Notes: a model not told the origin generated them from the sequence alone. A stretch of DNA of 22,806 bases from DATFLK01 sp035267815 (GCA_035267815.1 DATFLK010000042.1:1-22806), one strand, 5' to 3'. Counted from the stretch's first letter, positions 14,644 through 22,614 are shown. A program made the numbers and translations.

Positions 14644-16941
14644 ATGCATGGCAGAAAGCGATTGTTGATCGGCATAGTATGTCTTGTTGCCGGATTGTGC
14701 ACTCTTGCGCCTCATGTCTGGGGGCAGGAGAGCGGGACCACGGCCCAGAAGCGGATCGCATCGATCGCCGTGCAGGGTAATCACTATATTGAAAGTGGCG
14801 TGGTACTGGAGAATATCCATACCCGCGTCGGTGATGTGCTGGATCGGGCGAAAATCAGCCGTGATGTGAAGCGACTGTTCAAGACCGGCTATTTCTCCGA
14901 TATTCATGTCGTCGGTGAACACAAACCGGATGGAGAGCATCTGACCTTCGTGGTGAAGGAGCATCCGCTGATCGCTTCGGTCAATATCGAGGGCAATAAT
15001 GCGGTGACTAAGAAGGATCTGAAGTTCAAGCTGAGGCTGAAGGCGGGGCAGGTGCTCAATCCGACGGTGCTGGACAAGGATATCGACACCATCCGCAAGG
15101 GCTATCTGAAAAAAGGTTACTACCAGATGTATATCGACGTGGTTAAAAAACCGCGTAAGGATGGCCGCATCGATCTGACCCTCAAGGTGCATGAAGGTGA
15201 GATCACCCATATCAAGCGTATCCGCTTTATCGGCAACAAGGGTTTCAGCGATGCGGACCTTCGCGGGAAGATTGCTTCCAGGCAGTCCGATCTCATCTCC
15301 TGGTTCACGGACCGAGATGTGTTCGATCGCAGTCGCCTGAAAGCGGATGCACAGCTGATTCAGCAGACCTACATGAATGCAGGCTATCTGGATGCCAAGA
15401 TCGACTCGTCTATCGTGGCGCTCTCCTCTGACAAGCTCTGGTTCTATCTTACCTTCTCTATCCATGAAGGACCCAAATACAGGGTCAGTTCGGTCGACAT
15501 CCAGGGAGACATGGTTCCGGACCGGGAAACCCTTGAGAAGCTGGTGACGCTGCACAGCGGCGATCTCTATTCGCTGGAGGAACTGCAGAAGACGGTCGAG
15601 GACCTGACCACCAGGGTCGGTGACGAGGGTTATGCCTTCGCTAATGTCACGCCCATGTTTCATCGGCATCTCGATAACCATACGGTTGATATCACACTGG
15701 ATATCGAGAAGGGACGTCAGGTCTATGTCGAGCGCATCGAGGTCACTGGTAACGACAAGACCAATGATTCAGTGGTGCGTCGGGCGATGCGCCAGGACGA
15801 GGGCGGTCGCTTCTCCAGCAGCCGATTGGCGCTGAGTAAAGAGAAGCTCAACAAGCTCCAACTGTTCAAGGACGTACGCATCTCCATGCCAAAGGGGAGT
15901 GCACCGGACAAGGTCAAAATGAAGGTAGGGGTAACGCCAAAGAAGACCGGGCAGTTCAGTATCGGCGCAGGCTTCTCGCAGCTTCAGAAGGCCTTTATTC
16001 GCAGCAGCCTCAGTGAGGGGAACCTGTTCGGCAAGGGATTGCAGGGCAGTATCAATGGCGAGATCGGTGTCAGAACGCAGAACTTCAATGCTAGCTTGAC
16101 CGATCCCTATTTCCTCGATAAGAACATGAGTGCGAGTATCAATATATTCAAGCAGCAGACGCGCTTGAATACCTTTACCAGCTACAAGTACAATAACTAC
16201 GGCCTTGGAACCAATTTCGGTATTCCGCTGACCGAGCATCTGACCTATGGTATAGGTTATAATTTCAAGAGATCGAACCTGTTCGGCCTGCCAGCTAATG
16301 CCTCGCTCTATCTGAAATCGCAGTCTGGCAAACAGACCACGAGTGAAGTGACGAATAGTCTGACTTGGGATACGCGCGACAGCGTGATGCGACCTACCAA
16401 GGGCTATCATATGAGCGGATCCGTCGGTGTTGCAGGGCTTGGTGGCCTCAACCATTTCTATACCTTCAGTGGAAACGCATCGGCCTTTTTCAGCCTGAAC
16501 GAAGATTTTATTCTTAGTCCCAAGATTCAGGCTAGTTACATCCATGGCTTCGGCGGTAAGCAGGTGCCGATCTACAGACGCTTCTCTCTCGGCGGAATCG
16601 GCAGCCTGCGCGGCTTCAACTATTACGGTGTGACCGTCAGAGATCCAGCCACGGGGCAGGTCATCGGCGGTAACAAGATGGCCAGCGGCTCCCTGAATCT
16701 GTTCTTTCCGATTCCGTATGTGCATACTACGGGATTCCGGGGTGTGGCGTTTATCGATGCCGGTAACGTGGGTGGTTTGAACGAGAAAATGACGTTCGGT
16801 ACCGTACGTGCTGCGACCGGACTCGGTATTCAATGGCTGTCACCGATGGGGCCTCTTAGCCTGGTGTGGGCGAAGCCGATTCGCACCCAGCCTGGAGACC
16901 AGAAAAGGACGTTCCAGTTCGCACTCGGGTCCAGCTTCTGA
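14644..16941 (+). CDS. bamA: Outer-membrane protein assembly factor BamA
   Basis: Central subunit of the BAM complex, folding beta-barrel proteins into the outer membrane. The 765-residue precursor has a signal peptide (1-27, cleavage after HVWG) and then POTRA repeats filling roughly residues 35-430, each with the alternating strand-helix pattern and conserved glycines such as GNxxxxxxxL. A C-terminal Omp85 barrel covers about 440-765. The barrel contains the lid-loop motif Arg656-Gly657-Phe658 in GSLRGFNYYG. The protein ends in Phe (ALGSSF), as expected of a barrel recognition signal. A TTG directly before the ATG (14641) could also start, but GGGG at 14632-14636 is better spaced for the ATG. 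It is slightly shorter than E. coli BamA (810). Confidence 0.97.
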   Translation: MHGRKRLLIGIVCLVAGLCTLAPHVWGQESGTTAQKRIASIAVQGNHYIESGVVLENIHTRVGDVLDRAKISRDVKRLFKTGYFSDIHVVGEHKPDGEHLTFVVKEHPLIASVNIEGNNAVTKKDLKFKLRLKAGQVLNPTVLDKDIDTIRKGYLKKGYYQMYIDVVKKPRKDGRIDLTLKVHEGEITHIKRIRFIGNKGFSDADLRGKIASRQSDLISWFTDRDVFDRSRLKADAQLIQQTYMNAGYLDAKIDSSIVALSSDKLWFYLTFSIHEGPKYRVSSVDIQGDMVPDRETLEKLVTLHSGDLYSLEELQKTVEDLTTRVGDEGYAFANVTPMFHRHLDNHTVDITLDIEKGRQVYVERIEVTGNDKTNDSVVRRAMRQDEGGRFSSSRLALSKEKLNKLQLFKDVRISMPKGSAPDKVKMKVGVTPKKTGQFSIGAGFSQLQKAFIRSSLSEGNLFGKGLQGSINGEIGVRTQNFNASLTDPYFLDKNMSASINIFKQQTRLNTFTSYKYNNYGLGTNFGIPLTEHLTYGIGYNFKRSNLFGLPANASLYLKSQSGKQTTSEVTNSLTWDTRDSVMRPTKGYHMSGSVGVAGLGGLNHFYTFSGNASAFFSLNEDFILSPKIQASYIHGFGGKQVPIYRRFSLGGIGSLRGFNYYGVTVRDPATGQVIGGNKMASGSLNLFFPIPYVHTTGFRGVAFIDAGNVGGLNEKMTFGTVRAATGLGIQWLSPMGPLSLVWAKPIRTQPGDQKRTFQFALGSSF

Positions 16942-16972
16942 CACTATTGAGGATGATGATAAAGGAGTATTC

Positions 16973-17488
16973 ATGCGATATCGGATGATGATGGTGATAT
17001 TGGCAACCGTGCTGTTGTTCAGTGGACAGGCACTGGCAGCCGATATGAAGATCGGCTACGTCGATGTAAAAAGCGCCATTGAGAATACCAAGGCCTACCG
17101 CGATGGCTTGAAGCGCCTGGAGGGGATGAAGAACCAGAAGCAGAAGGAGTTGAGTGGTCTACGGGACAAGATCACCAAAGCTGAAAAGGACCTGTTTAAC
17201 CAGTCGATGGCGATGTCGCCGGACATGGCCTCGCGAAAGAAGCAGGATCTGAACGATCTGAAGAAGCAGTTCCAGCGCAAACAGCAGGATGCTCGGGAAT
17301 CGCTGATGATGGAGAAGAACCGTCTCGATCAAGGCGTACTGCGGAAGTTCTATGATTCGGTTCGCGCTTACGGAAAATCCCATCACTACGACATGATTCT
17401 GCCGACCTCATCGATTATTTACGGTGCCGATGGCCATGACATCACCTCTAAGGTGACCCAGGCACTCGACAAGGGTGACAGCAAATAA
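16973..17488 (+). CDS. skp: Periplasmic chaperone Skp/OmpH
   Basis: Holdase that carries unfolded outer-membrane proteins across the periplasm to BAM. The 171-residue precursor has a signal peptide (1-22, cleavage QALA before ADMKIGYVD). The mature chain starts with the family strand KIGYVDVKSAIE, runs through a long charged coiled-coil (about residues 45-125, the tentacles), and ends with the returning strands YDMILPTSSIIYG. AAAGGAG just upstream of the ATG (16961-16967) fixes the start; an in-frame opening at 16808 inside bamA is not credible. lpxD begins 5 bases after its stop. Confidence 0.95.
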   Translation: MRYRMMMVILATVLLFSGQALAADMKIGYVDVKSAIENTKAYRDGLKRLEGMKNQKQKELSGLRDKITKAEKDLFNQSMAMSPDMASRKKQDLNDLKKQFQRKQQDARESLMMEKNRLDQGVLRKFYDSVRAYGKSHHYDMILPTSSIIYGADGHDITSKVTQALDKGDSK

Positions 17489-17493
17489 CCTTG

Positions 17494-18501
17494 ATGCGGC
17501 TTGGTGATCTCGCCGTACTGGTTTCGGGACGGCTCGAACATGGTGACCCGGAATCTGAAATAAGTGGTATTCAGACCCTGGCTGCTGCCGACAGCAGTCA
17601 GGCGTCCTTTCTGGCCAATACTAGTTACCGCCATCTGGTGGAGGATTCGCGGGCTGGCGTGATACTGCTTGCCGAGGATGCCTTTCCCGGCATCAGGCGT
17701 CCGGTGATCCGTGTCAGCGATCCCTATCTGGCCTTTGCGCTGGTGCAGCGCCATTTCCATCCCGAACCGGTGGCAAGCGGCAAGCGGCACGCCTCGGCTG
17801 TCATCGATCCTTCCGCCAGATTGGCCTCCGATGTAGATGTGGCGGCACTTGCCGTCATTGGTCCGAATGTACGGATCGAATCGGGGAGTCGGATCGGGCC
17901 TGGGTGTGTGATCGAGCAGGGCACGATGATTGGCGAGCGTTGCACGCTCCATGCCCATTCCGTCGTGACCGCCTCCTGTGTTCTTGGAAGGCATGTCGTA
18001 TTGCAACCAGGCGCCGTCGTTGGGTCCGACGGGTTCGGTTATGCTTGGACCGGCCGTGAGCACCTGCCAATCCCGCAGATCGGTCGCGTGGTGCTGGGGG
18101 ATAACGTGGAGATCGGTGCCAACACCTGCATCGATCGTGGCGCTATCGACGATACGGTGATTGGTAATGGCGTGAAACTGGATAATCTGATTCAGATCGG
18201 ACATAACGTCCGTATCGGGGATCTAAGCATTATGGCCAGTCAGTCCGGTATTTCAGGTTCGACAGTGGTTGGTCAGGGATGCCAGTTTGGTGGGCAGGTG
18301 GGTGTCGCCGGGCATGTCCATATCGGCGACGGCTGCCGTATCGCTGCCAAAAGCGGTGTGTTGGGCAATCTGGAAGCCGGTGGCACCTATGCCGGCATTC
18401 CGGTGATGCCCCACCGCATATGGCTCAAAGTATCCGCACTGATCGCCCGATTGCCCGAGCTGTGGAAAAGAGTTGAGCGTGGGACCAAAGAGAAGAGCTG
18501 A
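17494..18501 (+). CDS. lpxD: UDP-3-O-(3-hydroxyacyl)glucosamine N-acyltransferase
   Basis: Adds the second hydroxyacyl chain, from acyl-ACP, to UDP-3-O-acyl-glucosamine in lipid A synthesis. The 335 residues comprise an N-terminal uridine-binding domain (1-100, with ISGIQTLAAAD and the VSDPYLAFA region) and a left-handed beta-helix of hexapeptide repeats from about 103 to 310. The catalytic His237 lies in NLIQIGHNVRIG. A C-terminal helix follows (RIWLKVSALIARLPELWKRV). A TTG directly before the ATG is an alternative start. No strong ribosome-binding site is seen, so coupling to skp is likely. fabZ follows after 15 bases. Confidence 0.97.
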   Translation: MRLGDLAVLVSGRLEHGDPESEISGIQTLAAADSSQASFLANTSYRHLVEDSRAGVILLAEDAFPGIRRPVIRVSDPYLAFALVQRHFHPEPVASGKRHASAVIDPSARLASDVDVAALAVIGPNVRIESGSRIGPGCVIEQGTMIGERCTLHAHSVVTASCVLGRHVVLQPGAVVGSDGFGYAWTGREHLPIPQIGRVVLGDNVEIGANTCIDRGAIDDTVIGNGVKLDNLIQIGHNVRIGDLSIMASQSGISGSTVVGQGCQFGGQVGVAGHVHIGDGCRIAAKSGVLGNLEAGGTYAGIPVMPHRIWLKVSALIARLPELWKRVERGTKEKS

Positions 18502-18516
18502 AGGAAAGGGAAGCGT

Positions 18517-18963
18517 ATGGCCGGTTTAAGCATCGATGAGATCATGGAGCGTCTTCCACACCGTTATCCGTTTCTCCTGGTAGACCGGGTGTTGGAGATG
18601 GAGCCGGAAAAATCGATCCGGGCGATCAAGAACGTCACTGTCAATGAACCACAGTTTGCCGGTCATTTCCCGACCTATCCGGTCATGCCCGGTGTGCTGA
18701 TGGTGGAAGCGATGGCCCAGGTTGGTGGCCTGTTGGCATTTCAGGCAGTGCCGAAGGATAAGGATTACCTAGTCTATTTCACCGGTATCGACGGTGTCCG
18801 GTTCAGAAAACCGGTACGTCCCGGTGACCAGATCGTATTTGATTTGACCTGTTTGCGCCGCAGGGGATTGATGTGGAAATTCCATGGAGAAGCGCATGTG
18901 GATAGTGCCCTGGTTTGTGAAGGGGACCTGATGGCCACCCTGATGCCGCGGGATGAGGCCTAA
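18517..18963 (+). CDS. fabZ: 3-hydroxyacyl-ACP dehydratase FabZ
   Basis: Dehydrates 3-hydroxyacyl-ACP to trans-2-enoyl-ACP in fatty acid elongation, competing with LpxA and LpxD for 3-hydroxyacyl-ACP. The 148-residue hot-dog-fold protein has LPHRYPFLLVDRV (13-25), the catalytic His50 in GHFP and Glu64 in MVEAMAQVGG. The length is normal for the family. AAAGGGA upstream is an acceptable ribosome-binding site. Its place between lpxD and lpxA is the conserved arrangement. Confidence 0.98.
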   Translation: MAGLSIDEIMERLPHRYPFLLVDRVLEMEPEKSIRAIKNVTVNEPQFAGHFPTYPVMPGVLMVEAMAQVGGLLAFQAVPKDKDYLVYFTGIDGVRFRKPVRPGDQIVFDLTCLRRRGLMWKFHGEAHVDSALVCEGDLMATLMPRDEA

Positions 18964-18966
18964 TCC

Positions 18967-19758
18967 TTGATCCATCCCACCGCGATCATCTCTCCGGAGG
19001 CCGAGGTTCATGAGGATGTCAGGATCGGCCCATATTGCGTCGTCGGTGACGATGTTCGCATCAACGCCGGCACGGAGCTGATCTCCCACGTGGTGATATC
19101 AGGGCGTACCACCATCGGCAAGAATAACCGCATCTTTCCGTTCGCCAGTATTGGTCACGAGCCTCAGGATCTGAAGTATCATGGCGAACCCTCCGAGGTT
19201 GTCATCGGTGACAACAATACCATTCGCGAGAATGTGACGATCAATACCGGTACCGAGGGCGGTGGAATGGTGACCCGTCTGGGGCATCACAATCTGTTGA
19301 TGGCCTATGCGCATATCGCACATGACTGTCTGGTCGGGAACGAAGTGGTACTTGCCAACTGTGCCACACTAGCCGGACATGTCGAAATCGAGAATGGTGC
19401 GATTATCGGCGGCCTCTCCGCTATTCACCAGTTCGTCCGTATTGGCCGTTTCGCGATGATCGGCGGCATGAGTGGTATTACGATGGATGTGCCTCCATTC
19501 TGTCTGACCGCCGGCGGTTACAAGCCCGGTCTGGTCGGACTCAACCTTGTCGGGCTCAAGCGCCGTGGCTGTACGTCCGAAACGATTCGGCGCCTGAAAG
19601 AGATCTATCGTACCCTGCTGCAGAGCAGGCAGGCTGTGGCTGAACGGATCGAGGCCGCAGAGCCACTGGTTGACAACGACCCCTATGCCAACGAGTTGAT
19701 CGAGTTCGTCCGATCGGCCAAACGAGGGATCATCACACATCGACGCGATGAGCGATAA
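18967..19758 (+). CDS. lpxA: UDP-N-acetylglucosamine O-acyltransferase (TTG start)
   Basis: First step of lipid A synthesis: transfers a 3-hydroxyacyl chain from ACP to UDP-GlcNAc. The 263-residue protein is a hexapeptide-repeat beta-helix followed by a C-terminal helical domain (GLKRRGCTSETIRRLKEIYR). Catalytic His119 lies in AHIAHD (115-120), and His138 and His154 match E. coli His144 and His160. By the same offset Gly167 falls on E. coli Gly173, the acyl-length ruler, suggesting a C14 hydroxyacyl preference (inference). Translation starts at TTG 18967, 3 bases after fabZ, with GAGG at 18955-18958. No ATG or GTG lies near the conserved N-terminus MIHPTAII. The end overlaps lpxI by 11 bases. 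Confidence 0.97.
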   Translation: MIHPTAIISPEAEVHEDVRIGPYCVVGDDVRINAGTELISHVVISGRTTIGKNNRIFPFASIGHEPQDLKYHGEPSEVVIGDNNTIRENVTINTGTEGGGMVTRLGHHNLLMAYAHIAHDCLVGNEVVLANCATLAGHVEIENGAIIGGLSAIHQFVRIGRFAMIGGMSGITMDVPPFCLTAGGYKPGLVGLNLVGLKRRGCTSETIRRLKEIYRTLLQSRQAVAERIEAAEPLVDNDPYANELIEFVRSAKRGIITHRRDER

Positions 19759-20581
19759 AGACGGGGAAGTGCCTCCTTCAAGACTGGGATTGATGGCAGG
19801 CTATGGCACGTTTCCGCTAGAGCTTGCCTCGCAACTGAGCGCGCAGGGTATCGAGATCCATACCGTTGCAGCCCGTGAAGAGACTTCTAGTGAGATCGAA
19901 CGCTACTCGACTTCTACCTCTTGGTTGCATGTAGGGCAGCTCGGCGGGATGATCCGTGCCTTCAAGTCGGAAGGTATCAAGCAGATGATCTTCGCCGGCA
20001 AGGTGAGGAAGCTGCACCTTTTCCGTAATTTTCGTCCTGACCTTACCGCCATTAAAACGCTCGCTCGTCTCTCCGATCGTCGTGACGACACCATCCTGAA
20101 AGCGATCGCGGACGAGCTGGAGAAGAACGGTATCGAGGTGCTTCCACAGACACGGTACGCTGGTGAGATGCTTGCGGAAGAGGGCCACCTGTTCGGACCT
20201 CGACCGGCAAAAGCCTCTGGCGCCGATATGGATTTCGGATTCTCCCAGGCCCGGGGGATCGCTGCACTCGATATCGGTCAGACGGTGGTTGTACAGGAGG
20301 GGGCGGTGCTGGCCGTGGAGGCTATCGAGGGCACTGACGAGGCGATTAAACGGGGCGGAGTACTGGGCAGTGGCAAGTCAGTTGTAGTCAAGGTTGCCAA
20401 ACCGAATCAGGATCTCCGTTTTGATGTGCCCGCCATTGGGCCGGATACACTCGATGCCATGCACGCATCTGGTTGCAATCTCCTGGTCGTTGAGGCTGGG
20501 AAAACCCTGTTGCTTGAACGCCAGTATGTAAAAAAACGGGCGGCGGAATACGGCATATCCATCTTCGGGATGCGAGGCTGA
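19748..20581 (+). CDS. lpxI: UDP-2,3-diacylglucosamine diphosphatase, LpxI type
   Basis: Hydrolyses UDP-2,3-diacylglucosamine to lipid X and UMP, the job done by unrelated LpxH in enterics. The 277-residue protein matches the LpxI (former DUF1009) family: N-terminal GLMAGYGTFPLELA (14-27), the block FAGKVRKLHLFRNFRPD, GADMDFGFSQARGIAALDIGQ (from 158), and the hallmark EGAVLAVEAIEGTDEAI (184-200) of the C-terminal domain. It has none of the calcineurin-type metal motifs of LpxH. The start overlaps lpxA by 11 bases, and lpxB begins at the next base after its stop, so the three are tightly coupled. The lpxA-lpxI-lpxB order is best known from alphaproteobacteria. Confidence 0.95.
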   Translation: MSDKDGEVPPSRLGLMAGYGTFPLELASQLSAQGIEIHTVAAREETSSEIERYSTSTSWLHVGQLGGMIRAFKSEGIKQMIFAGKVRKLHLFRNFRPDLTAIKTLARLSDRRDDTILKAIADELEKNGIEVLPQTRYAGEMLAEEGHLFGPRPAKASGADMDFGFSQARGIAALDIGQTVVVQEGAVLAVEAIEGTDEAIKRGGVLGSGKSVVVKVAKPNQDLRFDVPAIGPDTLDAMHASGCNLLVVEAGKTLLLERQYVKKRAAEYGISIFGMRG

Positions 20582-21724
20582 ATGCGGGTTTTTGTCAGTG
20601 CGGGGGAGGTCTCGGGCGACATGCACGCAGCTTCCGTCATCCGCGCTCTCCGCATGACGGTCAACATCGACGAAACTTACGGCATCGCCGGACCATGCAT
20701 GCGTGAAGCGGGCTGCGATACTCTGGTCGAGATGAATGAGCTCAACGTCATGGGAATCGGCGATGTATTGCGTGCGCTTCCCCGTATTTATCGTATTCGG
20801 CGGAGGGTGCTGGCAGAACTCGAAGCAAAGCGCCCCGATGTGGCTATTTTGGTCGATTTTCCCGGATTCCATATGAATCTCGGCATCCGCCTTCGCCGGA
20901 TGGGCATCCCGGTGCTCCACTATATTGCCCCCAAACTCTGGGCGTGGGGAAGCTGGCGGATACGCCGCCTGAAAAAATCACAGGACCGCTTGGCGTCGAT
21001 TCTCCCGTTTGAACCCGCATGGTTCGCCGAGCGCGGTATTACGGCTCGTTATGTCGGGAATCCCAGCGTAGCGGCGATCCATCATCAGGAGGGAGAAAGA
21101 TCGACCTTCAGGTCGGCATTGGCGCTGTCTGATGATGTGCCGCTGCTCTCCATCCTTCCCGGGAGTCGTCCCGGCGAACTGGACCGGCATCTCCCCCTGC
21201 TGCTGGAGGCCTGGAAGCAGATCCGTCAACGCATGCCGGATGCCCGCTGCGTGGTGCCCGTTGCACCGGGTGTCTCAATGGAACAGCTGCAGCCGCTTGC
21301 CGATGCCGGTGCGGTGCTCTTGGACCGGATGGCAGAAGACTATGCACTTCATACGGATGCGGCGATTGCGGTCTCGGGTACGGCGACACTCGAATTGGCG
21401 CTTTGGGATATACCAACCGTGCTGATCTATCGCACCTCTCCATTCACGCTATTCCTAGCCAGAAGACTGGTGCGGCTCAACTGTATCGGACTGGCCAATA
21501 TCATTATGGATGATACGCCGGTGATGCCTGAACTGATCCAGTCGGATGCGACGGTGGCCAATATCACGGACCATGCGGTAGCGTTGCTTTCCGGTGGTAT
21601 GAAGGCGGCCAATCAGCATCGGGCCTTCCGTGAACTTCGTCAACGATTGGGGGAGATAAATCCCGCCCGGGAAGTGGCCGCAATGGCCGTCGAGATGTGC
21701 ACCGGGGACAGGGTTTCAAACTAA
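20582..21724 (+). CDS. lpxB: Lipid-A-disaccharide synthase
   Basis: Condenses lipid X with UDP-2,3-diacylglucosamine to the lipid A disaccharide at the inner membrane. The 380-residue GT-B glycosyltransferase opens with SAGEVSGDMHA (6-16). It carries DFPGFHMNLGI, the characteristic PKLWAWGSWRIRRLKK, LPFE, VGNP, LPGSRPGEL, and the C-terminal donor-site region SGTATLELALW. Length and motif order are normal. It starts at the base after the lpxI stop and is the last gene of the cluster. Downstream there is no rnhB or dnaE as in enterics, but a PilZ gene after 59 bases. Confidence 0.97.
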   Translation: MRVFVSAGEVSGDMHAASVIRALRMTVNIDETYGIAGPCMREAGCDTLVEMNELNVMGIGDVLRALPRIYRIRRRVLAELEAKRPDVAILVDFPGFHMNLGIRLRRMGIPVLHYIAPKLWAWGSWRIRRLKKSQDRLASILPFEPAWFAERGITARYVGNPSVAAIHHQEGERSTFRSALALSDDVPLLSILPGSRPGELDRHLPLLLEAWKQIRQRMPDARCVVPVAPGVSMEQLQPLADAGAVLLDRMAEDYALHTDAAIAVSGTATLELALWDIPTVLIYRTSPFTLFLARRLVRLNCIGLANIIMDDTPVMPELIQSDATVANITDHAVALLSGGMKAANQHRAFRELRQRLGEINPAREVAAMAVEMCTGDRVSN

Positions 21725-21751
21725 GCGGCTATTCTGGTAATTTACAGCCGC
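21725..21751. repeat. Inverted repeat after lpxB
   Basis: GCGGCT (21725-21730) directly after the lpxB stop pairs with AGCCGC (21746-21751) across a 15-base AT-rich loop. No U-tract follows immediately; a TTTT lies about 18 bases on (21769-21772). It could be a weak terminator or attenuator at the end of the lipid A cluster. Confidence 0.35.
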
Positions 21752-21783
21752 CGTAATCAGATCAGTCGTTTTCGGGAGCCACA

Positions 21784-22533
21784 TTGACAACGGATAACCA
21801 TGAGGAGTTTCTGGTTCATTCCAGAACGGAGATACTGGCCCTCCTTCGAGGGCTTAGGAAGAACCATGAGCTGGTCACGGCGCATTTCGACCAGGGTCGG
21901 GAGTCGATGCTGACCACCATTCTAAGTGTGCTTGAAGATCGCAATATCCTCATCCTCGATTATGGTGTGAACGAGGCCCTCAATAGAAACATGCTGGAAA
22001 GCGACAAGGTCGTCTTCACAACCACGTATAACCGGGTGAAGATCCAGTTCTCGACGGAAAGCCTGAAGAAGGTCCGTTACGACAAATTGAACGCCTTCAA
22101 GATGGAGATCCCTGATAGCGTTTTGCGCATCCAGCGGCGTGAACACTACCGAATCGATACCCCCGTGATTAATCCGCTCTGTTGTCTTATCCCCGTACAT
22201 ATTGAAAAGGATGCTGTGGAGAGCGAGACCACTTTGAAGGCGACTGTCGTCAATATCAGCGTAGGCGGGGTCGGTATTGTTGATGTGCCACCACAGGCAA
22301 AAATAGAGTCGGGACGCATCTACCGCGGGTGTCGTATAGGTCTGCCGGGCACCGGCACCCTTGAGGTCGATATGGAAGTGGTCAATATCTATGAAATATC
22401 TAGTAAAAAGGGTGGGAAGACAACGCGCTATGGATGTCGGTTTATTGACCTTAAGGGCAGCATGCAGGCCATGATCCAGCGTTATGTTCTGAAACTGGAG
22501 CGGGAGCAGCAAAGAGCCGCCAATCCCATCTGA
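21784..22533 (+). CDS. YcgR-like PilZ domain protein, cyclic-di-GMP receptor
   Basis: A 249-residue cytosolic protein with the two-domain layout of flagellar brake YcgR: an N-terminal PilZN-like beta domain (about 15-110) and a C-terminal PilZ domain (about 113-240). Both cyclic-di-GMP ligand motifs are intact: RxxxR as Arg119-Glu-His-Tyr-Arg123, and NxSxxG as Asn157-Ile-Ser159-Val-Gly-Gly162. It should therefore bind the nucleotide, though whether it acts on flagella, pili or polysaccharide export cannot be read here. Translation begins at TTG 21784 with GGGAG at 21774-21778. It lies 59 bases after lpxB with an inverted repeat between, so it may be only partly co-transcribed. Confidence 0.88.
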   Translation: MTTDNHEEFLVHSRTEILALLRGLRKNHELVTAHFDQGRESMLTTILSVLEDRNILILDYGVNEALNRNMLESDKVVFTTTYNRVKIQFSTESLKKVRYDKLNAFKMEIPDSVLRIQRREHYRIDTPVINPLCCLIPVHIEKDAVESETTLKATVVNISVGGVGIVDVPPQAKIESGRIYRGCRIGLPGTGTLEVDMEVVNIYEISSKKGGKTTRYGCRFIDLKGSMQAMIQRYVLKLEREQQRAANPI

Positions 22534-22553
22534 CCTGTCCGGGGATGCATCCC

Positions 22554-22582
22554 TTGCCACTATTCCACAGAGCCCTTAATCT
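22554..22582 (+). promoter_or_regulatory. Candidate tetR promoter
   Basis: TTGCCA (22554-22559) matches the -35 consensus at 5/6. TAATCT (22577-22582), a 3/6 match to the -10, is spaced by 17 bases. The predicted transcription start falls within the operator-like palindrome directly downstream. Confidence 0.4.
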
Positions 22583-22596
22583 ACCGACCATTCGGT
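22583..22596. promoter_or_regulatory. Putative TetR-family operator palindrome
   Basis: ACCGA (22583-22587) and TCGGT (22592-22596) form an inverted repeat around CCAT. An alternative centre pairs GACC (22586-22589) with GGTC (22594-22597). This is the size and style of a TetR/AcrR-type operator and sits between the candidate -10 and the repressor start, as expected for autorepression. A further perfect repeat CCCTTGC/GCAAGGG (22551-22557/22601-22607) brackets the region. Confidence 0.45.
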
Positions 22597-22614
22597 CAGT
22601 GCAAGGGCGGTTTC

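Noticed and set aside
14629..16833. Two long minus-strand open frames opposite bamA
   Set aside because: bamA on the plus strand has a signal peptide, POTRA repeats and a barrel ending in Phe. The antisense frames show no domain.
16808..16972. Upstream extension of skp into bamA
   Set aside because: It would bury the signal peptide. The ATG at 16973 has AAAGGAG and a normal signal sequence.
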